Shown here in pieces: positions 1 through 8,720 of a stretch of 64,000 bases of DNA. The notes below the pieces were generated by a model. The model ran no database searches, was not told the origin of the DNA, and was given only the letters and a program-made list of their open reading frames with translations. The stretch is from Lunularia cruciata (Eukaryota; Streptophyta; Marchantiopsida; Lunulariales; Lunulariaceae). The stretch lies in NCBI GenBank assembly GCA_948567375.1, contig OX419761.1:17548501-17612500 (forward strand), in the 5' to 3' direction. Both the position numbers and the translations under genes were made by a program. The number at the start of each line of letters is the position of its first letter. The stretch's first letter is position 1.

Positions 1-437
1 GGATAGGACAAAAGGTTCTACCACTATCATGGCCCCTTTTATTTTTAACTTCTACATTGTTATGAACCTATTAATAGATAAGGAGGAGGAGAAGTTCTTG
101 TCACACTTGCATCATCATGCTTACTTCAGTAGAGACCTCAACTTGCCAACGAAGATCACTAAATACCACAAGGCGGATAAATAATATGCCAAAATTGGGA
201 ACTTTATGCACATAGTAGAGATGTAGAACCCCGTTCCAATTTGACAAAAAATCTCTGATGGCCCAAGCAAAGGTTCAAGCTTCCAAGAAACAAAATAACC
301 CCAAGAATTGGAACCTTTGTCAAAATATTGCAGGTATAAAACTACATCATTCAAGTTGACTCGAGAGGGAGGTCCATCATAAGGAAAGGGTCTTGCTAAC
401 AAATGAGTTGTGGGTGTTGCTCAGACTACAAAGTTGG
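1..437. other. Unassigned flank left of element A
   Basis: No recognisable gene or repeat. A 93-codon frame is open on the minus strand (121-402), but its translation has no motif I know and it has no visible promoter. The last five bases (433-437, GTTGG) would be the left target-site copy of element A; no partner copy was found. Confidence 0.4.
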
Positions 438-591
438 TGTAACAATATGGAGTTTAGTGACAAAGTTAGTCGGGCTTACGAAGTAGCACATAAGACAAAG
501 TAGCCTATAATATTCCGGAAGTATCTAGGAAGCTTCTTGGGAAGCTTCCCGGCTAGCTTAGCTTGCACCTCAAGTAAGTAGCTTCTAGAAG

Positions 592-609
592 GAAGCTTCT
601 AGAAGCTTC
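592..609 (+). promoter_or_regulatory. Heat-shock-element-like array in LTR A
   Basis: GAAGCTTCTAGAAGCTTC has four alternating GAA/TTC blocks with exact 2-nt spacing, the consensus arrangement bound by heat-shock factor trimers. More GAA/TTC pairs flank it (583-590 and about 650-735). The cluster lies 140-160 bp upstream of the LTR TATA box. The match is seen in the sequence; heat responsiveness is inference. Confidence 0.55.
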
Positions 610-750
610 CAACTAGCTTAGCTTGCACGCCAAGTAGGTGGCTTCTAGAAGGAAGCTTCTTGAGAAGCTTCCTAGTTAAATTGGCTTGCACTCTAAGAAA
701 GCGGCTTGAGGAAGCCCTTGAGAAGCTTCTGAAGGGCCTTGTATGCTACC

Positions 751-758
751 TATAAATA
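751..758 (+). promoter_or_regulatory. LTR TATA box, element A
   Basis: TATAAATA follows the palindrome cluster and is conserved in the other family 1 LTRs (written as TATTTATA in minus-strand copies). It would place transcription start near 780-790, defining the U3/R boundary. Confidence 0.7.
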
Positions 759-847
759 CAAAAGCCAAAGCTCATGCTAGGCATTTGGAGTGTCCCCATG
801 TGAGTTTCCATTCTCCTATTTGTCTCCTCGGATTCGGTCTTTTACAT

Positions 848-862
848 TGGTATCAGAGCAGG
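848..862 (+). other. tRNA-iMet primer-binding site, element A
   Basis: TGGTATCAGAGCAGG begins two bases after the LTR end. It is the usual primer-binding site of plant Ty3/gypsy elements, complementary to the 3' end of initiator tRNA-Met. Confidence 0.92.
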
Positions 863-868
863 AATAGG

Positions 869-1084
869 ATGGATAGAATTTATGGACCACCAAATCCACT
901 TCCACCAGATCATTGGGATTTTTGCGTCCAAATACTGCCCAAGCATTGTTTCACACAATTTATCACCTCACACTTTGGACAAGATTTTTTGCATATGATC
1001 ACCATATCTAAGGAACCCTTGCTGCTTCCGGTTGTAACTTATGGAGAACGGTGGACGTGTTGTTTCTATGTGTTAATAAATTAG
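869..1084 (+). CDS. ORF0, conserved small ORF before gag (element A)
   Basis: An open frame of 71 codons starts 7 nt after the primer-binding site and stops before gag. The translation opens MDRIYGPPNPLPPDHW and contains FGQDF and LLLPVVTYGERW. The same pattern recurs at this position in C, D and B, and twice in tandem in E, F and G, so it is a conserved element gene, not chance. I recognise no domain. It could be a detached Gag N-terminal or matrix-like piece, or an accessory protein. The frame is intact here although gag and pol are broken. Confidence 0.65.
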   Translation: MDRIYGPPNPLPPDHWDFCVQILPKHCFTQFITSHFGQDFLHMITISKEPLLLPVVTYGERWTCCFYVLIN

Positions 1085-1117
1085 ATAGATTGGGAGTGGT
1101 GTGATAGAGGAGCAACC

Positions 1118-1960
1118 GTGGCGGCAATACCTGATGTTATCCTTGCTGTGCAACAACAAATCGAGCACCTTACTCGATTATTGGATGAACAAGATCTTCA
1201 ACGACAAGAGCAGGTAGAGAGAGTACCAATCCAAGAAGGAGAAGATTCGATCAGATTCCCTAAACCCAAGGTATTTGAAGGCAAGAATCTCCCGGGTGCA
1301 ATGGAGAATTTGTGTTTGATTGTGAATGTTATTTTGAAGCTACCAATCTACAAGACGAGCAAAAACAAATTCTCTTGGCTTCTAGCCAATTAGATAGAGT
1401 AGCAAAGCTATAGTGGAGATTCCGAGTGGAGCAAGCCAAACGACAAATGGTTACACCAATCTTGACATGGGAAGAATTCAAGAGTGCAATAATTAGTCGG
1501 TTCCAAGCTATAAATGCCACACGAGCTGCACGGGATAAGTTGGCAGAGTTGAAATAGATTGGCTTTGTAAGAAGTTACATCACGGAGTTCCAAATCACCA
1601 TCATGCAAATTCTAGATATATTGGAAGGTGAAGCTCTAGATCTATTTGTGAGGGGCTTGAAGGCAAGAACCAAATTAGAGGTAACCATGCAAGAGCCACA
1701 ACACTTAGAGGAAGCCATGTGGTTGGTTGAACATTTTGATTCCTTGGTGTCAACTACTTGGTCTTGACTTTGAACTCCACAAAGCCTACCAATACACTAC
1801 ACACAAGTGGAGGAGCCAACACCAATGGAGATTGATGTAATTCAATGAAGACCACTTGGCATGGCCGATAGGGAGAAACTACAACAAAATGGTGGTTGTT
1901 TTTATTGTCGCTAATTGGGGCATTGCATTGTTGAATGTCCACTCAAGAATGGACGACCTT
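1118..1960 (+). pseudogene. gag pseudogene, element A
   Basis: The ancestral start codon is GTG here; element C keeps ATG. The first 90 codons are open. After a frame change the retrotransposon Gag capsid signature continues (WEEFKSAIISRF, ARDKLAELKQ, VRSYITEFQ), with stops. A CCHC zinc knuckle of the form CX2CX4HX4C lies at 1897-1938, with one stop inside. The protein would form the particle and package element RNA. It is broken by at least one frameshift and several stops. Confidence 0.85.
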
Positions 1961-2048
1961 GACAAGTTGCCCAAGTGGAGGTCGTGGAGCGGAATGATCA
2001 AGGAAACGAGGAATCCCAGTAGGAGAATTTGAGTCGCCTACTAGGAGC

Positions 2049-2675
2049 TTGATTAGTTCCAATGGGATTGAAGGCTCGACCTATGCAAGTTTGCTCTACT
2101 TGCAAGGTATCATATCTAATCGGAGTTGTAAGATGTTAGTTGATTCTGGAAGTTCAAAGAATTGCATGTCTATGCAAGTAGCAAAGGAATTGGGTATTCC
2201 TATCAAGCCAATGATTGGAAGTAGTTTGATGATGGCGGATAGTAGAAAGGGTTTTGCATTCCGCACCTCGCATCTTGTTACCTTCAAGATTGGGAAGGAG
2301 TATTTGTAGTGTATGAGGTTTGTAGTGGCACCTCCACACTATGATATCATTCTGGGTCTACCTTGGCTTGAACGTCATAAGGTTCAATTTGATTGGACCC
2401 GGTGCCAAATTCAAGTACAACACCAAGGTAGGAATTTCCAATTAAGTTGTCTGGCACCTCTGAGTAAGACACCTAAGAATAGTCAGTCCCAAGATGGGAA
2501 GTTTGTCGAGAAGGTCGCCATAGAGCAAACCTTGAAGGAAGTGGAGTCCCAAGATGGGAAGTTTGTTAGTAAAGTAGCCATAGAGCAAGCTTTAGAGGAA
2601 GATAAGTCTGTATTTGCGGTGTGGATCAAGTCGATTACACAAGACCAATCTGTGGAGGACCAAGAGCCTCATTGA
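2049..2675 (+). pseudogene. Protease and PR-RT linker, element A
   Basis: Retropepsin-like aspartic protease. The active-site loop is LVDSGSSKNC and the C-terminal part carries IILGLPWLE. One stop at about 2307 splits an otherwise continuous frame. After the protease come two 60-bp tandem units (2487-2606), each encoding a 20-residue segment starting SQDGKFV, then VFAVWIKSI. The unit number differs between copies of the family. Confidence 0.85.
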
Positions 2676-2679
2676 GTAA

Positions 2680-3320
2680 TGGTTGATTGGATAGTTAAGG
2701 AGTTTGCGGATGTTTTTCTGGATGATATGCCAAAGGGATTACCCTCCAATCAAGGTATACCCTTCAAGATCGAGTAATTACCAGGGAGTACTCCAGTGAG
2801 TAGACCAATCTATTGGCCCTCACCAAAGGAGTTGGAGGAGTTGCAAACAACACTTAAAGAGTTGTTGGAGAAGGACTTCATACGACATAGTACCTCTCCT
2901 TGTGGAGCACCGGTAGTATTTGTTCCAAAGAAGGATTGAGGACTATGTTTCTGTATTGATTATCGTGGGCTCAATAAGTAAACCATGAAGAATGCATATC
3001 CCTTGCCTCAGATGGATGACTTGCTTGATCAACTAAGTGGAGCATGTTAATTTTCCAAGTTGGATTTTTGCAGCGGCTATTGGTAAATTCCAATTGATGG
3101 AGAAGATGTGCAAAAGACTGCCTTTCGCACAAGATATGGGCATTTTGAGTGGAGAGTTTTACCTTTTGGACTCACTAATGCTCCAGTAGTCTTCATGGAT
3201 CAGATGCATCGGGTGTTGGATGGACTATTGGATTGGTCAGTGGTGGTGTTCTTGGATGCTATCTTAATCTATAGCAAGATAGAGGTAAAACACGTGAATC
3301 AAGTGCGAGAAGTCATGATA
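2680..3320 (+). pseudogene. Reverse transcriptase fragment, element A
   Basis: Recognisable RT blocks include [17 protein letters not shown] and [20 protein letters not shown]. The catalytic YxDD equivalent reads FLDA, so the second aspartate is lost. Several stops precede it. Homology ends near 3320, shortly after SKIEVKHVNQVREV, where inverted integrase sequence begins. Confidence 0.85.
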
Positions 3321-4400
3321 ATGTTGGTCTACATATTGTTTCTAAAATTTTTGAGCAATAAAGAAATGAGATTTGGCTTGTTGTAGGGATTGGGATATAG
3401 TGGTCAAGAAAGTGGAAGTATGAAGGACATGAGATGGAGATGAAGCAAGAAGGGAACCTAGAACAAGTGGGTCTTGGCCAAAATTTAGGAAGAAGAGAGA
3501 GAATTTAGGGCTTGCCTTTTTGGAATTATTGTAATCAAACTCAGCAGTTGCAAAACACTTGTCCCAGTTGGTATGGTGAATATTGATGAAGGTACAAAAA
3601 ATATCTTCCAAAGTGCGAATGTTGATGAAAGCACAAAGCATATCTTCCAAGGTGCAATTTGCATGTTTGGTTTGTCTATCAGTTTGAGGATGAGAGGCTA
3701 TAGATAAAGCAAGCTTGGTGCCGAATATTTAGATGAGTGCTTCCCAAAATTTTTTGGTGAAACAAGGGCCACGGTTAGAGATGAGTACACAAGGTATCCC
3801 ATGATGCTTGAAGACATTATCAAAATAAATTTAGGCCAATGTTGGAGCATCCATTGTATCAAATGTTGGTGCCAAATGGATTTGCTTACTTGGTTTATTC
3901 ACAAACACCATGATTGTTGTGTGACCTTGCTTTATCTTGGGCAAGGATGTAATGAGGCCTAAGTTCACATGTTCACATCAAGCAGATGGGATGGGAAGTG
4001 GTTGAAGGAGTCCACACGGTTTTTGGTTTCTAGACTAGTTGCGCCAACAACTCTCACAAGATCAGATAAACTCTTGACCATCTCGTACCATGTTGGACCA
4101 CAACCATTGGCATTGTAGGGTTACCAAGGTCTTGTCCACACCCATGTGACCAATGATTGGTAAGTCATGGGCTTCTTGAAGGCACACAAGCTGGAGATCA
4201 TCCATGGTTGAAACATAGGTCTGGTTCTCCTAGAATAGAAGACCTTATTTGAAAGAGAAGGTGTTGTATTCCTTGTCATGTACAACTAGACAATCTTGTA
4301 CCATATGAAAGAAGGGATCTTGTTGTAAAGTAGTACTAAACTCAATTTGGACCTTGGAGTTGATTGACACTATTGTAATTGCTATTGTGATGAGGAAGAG
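3321..4400 (-). pseudogene. Integrase fragment, element B
   Basis: Minus-strand translation gives integrase C-terminal blocks (HTNWDKCFATAEFDYNNS, FFLNFGQDP, LTTISQSLQQAKSH) and upstream core and zinc-binding remnants. A partial repeat lies at 3585-3655, where the MEDMLCAFINI-type segment occurs twice (spacing about 48 bp). The frame is broken repeatedly. Confidence 0.8.
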
Positions 4401-4639
4401 ACTTCAAATCAAGTCATCATGATAGTGCGTCAAAGGATTACATGGAACCTTATGGGTTGTACTCAAGTTTAAGGTCAAAAAATTGTAGTTGTTCCTCCCA
4501 TCAATGATGTTGACTCTTGATGTGTTCCAAATGCAATATTTGCAACAAGGGTTTGTGATTAATTTGCATGATCTCTTGTTTCCCCAAAAGATAATACCTA
4601 CATACCTTGGTGGCATAACCATCGCTAGTTGTTCTTGGT

Positions 4640-5070
4640 CCTGAGTAGAGTAATTCCTTTCTCTGGTGTTTAGTCAAAGTGACACAAAGGCAATGGGATA
4701 TAACCCATCTGGTAATTCTTGTTGCAACATGGCTCCAAGTTCAAAGTTAGAAGTATTGAAATCAACCACACAGTGTAGTTGAGGATCACATGGTTGAATA
4801 ATGGAGCTTGAAGATACCATATGTTTTGACTTTTGGAATGCTTCTTGGAATACTTTCTACAATTCGCTATCATCAATCCTCTTCTAATTACTAGCTTGAT
4901 AGGAATACTTAATTCCTTTGCTAATTGCATGGACATGCAATTCTCAAAATTTCCAAAATCCACCAAAATCATTAAACCATAATCAAATATCATACCTTGC
5001 AAGTGAAGCAAACTTGTATAGGCCAAGCCTCCAATCTCATTAGAACCAATAGGTAGCTCAAAATCTCTTA
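4640..5070 (-). pseudogene. Protease fused to RNase H by deletion, element B
   Basis: The minus frame at 5026-4870 holds the protease (LVDFGNFENCMSMQLAKEL; the catalytic DSG reads DFG). It then runs out of frame into RNase H sequence equivalent to the SRPILQPYDPQL region. The linker and whole reverse transcriptase are absent. The junction, near 4845-4870, lies between two AAGCATTCC/AAGTATTCC-like stretches. Confidence 0.75.
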
Positions 5071-5079
5071 CTAGGATTC

Positions 5080-6235
5080 TTCATTTCTGTGATCATTCTA
5101 CTCCACAAACTTCATTTGGGTGGTTTATTAAGTTTACTCATTGTTGAGTGGTCATCGATCAATGCAATGTCCAATTTGATGACAATAGAAATAACCACCA
5201 TTTTGTTGCAACCTCTTTCTATCCATAGTTCCAAATGGTTTCTATTTGATGCCTCTCTATCAATCTCTATTAGTGCCGGCTCTTCCACTCATATGTAGTG
5301 TATTGATAGGTTCTATGGAGATTGAGGTCAAGACCAAGTTGTCTCAACCAAGGAATCAAAGCATTCAGCCAATTGCATGGCTTTCTCTAAGTGTTTTGGC
5401 TCTCACAAAGTCACCTTTATTTTGGTTTATGACTTCAAGCCCCTCACAAATTGATTTAGAGCTTCACCTTCCAATATATTTGGAATTCACATGATGATGT
5501 TCTGGAATCACGTGATGTAGTTTTGTGCAGAGCTAATTTGCTTCAACTTTGCCAACCCATCTCATGCAACTTGTGTGACATTTATAGCTTGGAATCAAAA
5601 AATTATTGCATGCTTGAATTTTTCCCATGTCAAGATTGGTGCAATAAATTGTCATTTAGCTTGCTCTACTCGGAACCACCACCATAGCTTTGCTAATCCA
5701 TCCAATTGGTGGGAAGCTAATAGAATTTATTTTTGTTCAACTTGAAGATTTGTAGCTTCAAAGTAACATTTGCAATCAAACAAAAAATTCTGCATTGCAC
5801 CCCAGGATATTCTTACCTTCAAATACCTTGGGCTTAAAAAATTGGATGCAATCTTCCCCTTCTCAAAATTGTGCTCTCTCTACATGCTATTGTCATTGAT
5901 GATCTCATTCTTCAAACAATCAAGTAAGGTACTCAATTTGTTACTGCATGGCAATGATAACCTTGTGCATTGCCACCATAACTACTACTCTATCTAACTA
6001 TCTAGAGTTGATCTAAGTTAACATGTAGATGCAACACGTCCACCATTTTCCATAAGTTACAATTGGAAGTACAAAGGGTTCATTAAACAAGGTGATCATA
6101 TTAAAAAATTTACCCAAAGCGTGAAATGATGAACTAAGTGAAATGTCCTTGGATAGTCCATGGACACAAAAATCCCAATGGTTTAGCAAAAATGGATTTG
6201 GTGGTCTATAAATTCCATAAATTCCATGCTTGCTC
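5080..6235 (-). pseudogene. gag and ORF0 remnants, element B
   Basis: Minus strand. Zinc-knuckle region around 5150-5210, capsid segments at about 5350-5700 matching other family 1 gag copies, the gag start near 5985, and a decayed ORF0 at about 6010-6222 just after the degenerate primer-binding site (6230-6244). All frames are interrupted. Confidence 0.65.
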
Positions 6236-6244
6236 TACAACCAA

Positions 6245-6675
6245 TGTAAAAGATCAAGACCAAAGAGAGAAATAGGAGAATGGTAGATAAAAGTGAAAGT
6301 TCACATTGGGCATCTTGAATGAGTGGAACTCCAAATGCCTACCATGAGCTTGGGCTTTGGTATTTATAGGGAAGCATACAAGGCTCTTGAGAAAATTCTC
6401 AAGAAGCTTCTTGAAAACCACTTTCTTAGAGTGCAAGTCAAGCTAACCAAGAAGCTTCTCAAGAAGCTTCCTTCTAGAAGCTGTCTACTTTGTGTGCAAG
6501 CTAAGCTAGCCAAGAAGCTTCCCTCCTATGAGTTACCACTTGGCATGCACATTACTCAATACTTGGAAGGTACCAAGAAGCTTCTTAGATGCTTCTAAGA
6601 TATTCTAGGTTAATTCGGCCTATTTGCTACTTTGTTAGTTTTGACTTACTCATTGGTAAGCTCTATATTGTTATA
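6245..6675 (-). repeat. 5' LTR of element B (family 1)
   Basis: The TGTAAAAGATC end at 6245 and the ATATTGTTATA end at 6675 (TG mutated to TA) bound a 431-bp family 1 LTR on the minus strand, with AAGCTTCTCAAGAAGCTTC palindromes and TATTTATAG (reverse TATA box, about 6359). Confidence 0.85.
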
Positions 6676-7273
6676 AACGCCCTAACATTTACAATTTTGC
6701 TCTAACTCTCACTCTCAAAGTTCTTCTCTCACTTGAGACTCTTAAAATTGAAGACACACTTTCTCTCAACTCTCTATCACTTGTTTAAATTAGAGCCTTT
6801 GAAAAGGATAAGATTGTACTCTACATGGCCAACCACTTAAATGCATATAGATTGCTCACATGGCAATAGCTCACCATTGGATCCGTCATACAACCTTCTC
6901 CAATTTTATGGAGATAAACCATACTAGAGTAATTTTCATGGGCTATGCAAACCACAACATGACACTAGAACACTAGAGTTGGATCAACTTCCAATGTAAC
7001 CATGTCATTAATTGAGAACAAAAGGAAGTGTAAAATCAACTAAGCCACTCCCAACATCATGCTAAAATCAATTTTTGTAGTAATAGGTAACTAACTAGTA
7101 TCTAATCCATCATGCACTCCATCACTACTTGTCACACTTACACTAGGACGTCTAGGAGCCATGGATATCATCTATAGTGCTTAAGAGCGTGAAAGATTGG
7201 GGAAGTTTGACCTATCTACTAGCCTCTCCTCTTTGTGGGTTCAACTTCATTGATGCTCCTCTAGGCTCTAGAG
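6676..7273. other. Unassigned, no gene seen
   Basis: AT-rich sequence with CT-rich stretches (6700-6780). No open frame with recognisable protein similarity and no clear repeat boundary. Confidence 0.4.
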
Positions 7274-7523
7274 CATGTACTACACTCCTAGTCACTATGG
7301 TAGATGCATCTCCTTGCATTGGTCCATGCATAAATTCCAAGACATCTCTATCACCAATATAAGAGTAAAAGCTTTAGCACCTGAATCTGATCTCCTCTCA
7401 TGTACTACATCCTAGTCACTATGGTAGATGCATCTACCTATGTTGGTCCATGCATAAAGTCCAAGACATCTCTATCATCAATATAAGAGTAAGAATCCTT
7501 AGCACTTGAATCTGATCTCCTCT
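7274..7523. repeat. Tandem duplication, 2 x 125 bp
   Basis: Two adjacent units (7274-7398 and 7399-7523) both run from CATGTACTACA to GAATCTGATCTCCTCT. Differences are few single-base changes and small compensating indels. Confidence 0.85.
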
Positions 7524-7599
7524 AAGTTATGGCCATGCTAGCTAATCTTTGTTCTAATTGCTCAATTTTGAGAAGCCTTGGTTGTATCAAAAGCAAGGG

Positions 7600-8720
7600 T
7601 AGGTATTGGGCCCCTACCACGTGTAGGTCTTCTACTACCACTTGATCCTCCATGACCTAGAGCTCCTCTACCACTTGCCATATTAGCCCTACCACTTTAT
7701 AACTTTGGATGAAGGTTAAAGCTTTAGTTATTGGTGTGATCAAATCTATGGCAATGGTCACACCATCTCTTTGTTGGCTATGATGCACCAGAGGTATAAT
7801 GTCCATTGCCTTGAGTGCACTCTCTCTTATGGTGAGGTCCACCACAAGTCTAACAAGCAACATCACCACTCAATAATTATTGTTGACCCAAAAATGAAGG
7901 TAAAGGTCTAGCTATACTAGGCACTCCATTCACTCTATAAGCTATACACTCTACCCTTGGAAGCCAACATGGTGTGGTGCACTTTGTTGCACCCTAGAAG
8001 AAACAATGGCTATGGATGAAGTCTCCTTACTAAATCCAGATGTCACCACTCTCTCCTCCACCATGTTGAGCTCAATACGCTCAACCAATCTAAAGACCAT
8101 CACCAAAGTAAGTGAGGTAGCATATAATAACATAACATCATGTACTTTATGTTACAACTCCTTGTCTAGGAATCTATATCAAAACTAGATTGCATGGGCC
8201 TCAACAACTTCTTGCGTGAAATTAATCAACCATCTCATGCAAGTCTATGCCTTGTGTAAGCTCACTCCAACCTTCCATTGGTAGTATCGCCTCAAATATT
8301 AGAAGAACTCCACCATAGGATTAAACCTCGATATTACATCACATCATGTAGTAGTACTCCCACTTGTAATAACACCATCTCCAACTAGTGCACCTCCATT
8401 GGATACACCAACACTGGTAGAATTTGTGGTATTGCCAATTTACCCCTAGGAATTGAGCCTGAAGTGATAGAGATGTAGTTTGGTGACCAATACTATCTTT
8501 ATAATTCAATCTCTTCCAAGTAAACTCTCCTAAACTCATGATAGTCATCAATTGGAGGACCTTCCAAGTGATGGAACAACCTCTTTTATGCCATGAAGGG
8601 TGTGAACAAAGTCAAGTTTTGCATCTGATGTAGATCACACTAACTATCAAACTTTTGAATGAGGTCATCCAACTCAATGTTACTCATTATACCAAAGTAG
8701 TGCTTGGGGCATTAGAAATC
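7600..8720 (-). pseudogene. Gag remnant of a different LTR retroelement
   Basis: Minus-strand translation holds, in order, a helical segment FHHLEGPPIDDYHEFRRVYL (about 8590-8520), a middle part with stops, a zinc-knuckle-like TCGGPHHKRECTQ (about 7850-7815; first Cys codon followed by a stop) and a Gly/Arg/Ser-rich tail SGSRRPTRGRGP. This is Gag organisation but does not match families 1 or 2. No pol, LTR or primer-binding site was found nearby, so it is a fragment or part of a non-autonomous element. Confidence 0.6.

Larger units (their letters stand above)
438..846 (+). repeat. 5' LTR of element A (family 1)
   Basis: Runs from TGTAACAATATGG to TCTTTTACA, so it has the TG...CA ends of an LTR, and a primer-binding site follows at once. 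The 409 bp hold a cluster of AAGCTTC/GAAGCTT palindromes at about 519-735 and a TATA box at 751. Similar LTRs occur at 6245-6675, 12117-12605, 16434-16940, 26515-26857, 38336-38760, 49298-49618 and 53333-53732. Confidence 0.92.
438..3320 (+). mobile_element. Element A: 3'-truncated family 1 Ty3/gypsy chromovirus
   Basis: Order on the plus strand is LTR, iMet primer-binding site, ORF0, gag with zinc knuckle, aspartic protease, variable linker, reverse transcriptase. The element stops abruptly in reverse transcriptase just after the FLDD-equivalent motif. From about 3320 onward the sequence matches antisense integrase, which belongs to element B. RNase H, integrase, chromodomain and the 3' LTR are absent. 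Many in-frame stops show it is dead. Confidence 0.9.
3321..6675 (-). mobile_element. Element B: truncated, internally deleted family 1 chromovirus
   Basis: Read on the minus strand: 5' LTR (6675-6245), degenerate primer-binding site, ORF0/gag, protease joined directly to RNase H, integrase. The reverse transcriptase is missing at an internal junction near 4860. The 3' end (chromodomain and LTR) is lost at the junction with element A. Stops throughout show a dead copy. The flank at 6676-6680 (AACGC) does not match the left flank of A, so no shared target duplication is visible. Confidence 0.85.

Noticed and set aside
121-402. 93-codon minus ORF at the left end
   Set aside because: No recognisable domain and no regulatory signals; length is within chance expectation for this composition.
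848-862. tRNA gene at the primer-binding sites
   Set aside because: Only a short stretch matches the tRNA 3' end; no tRNA body is present.
438-6675. A plus B as one palindromic element with its own target duplication
   Set aside because: Outer flanks GTTGG and AACGC do not match, and the two halves carry different deletions, so they are two separate broken copies.
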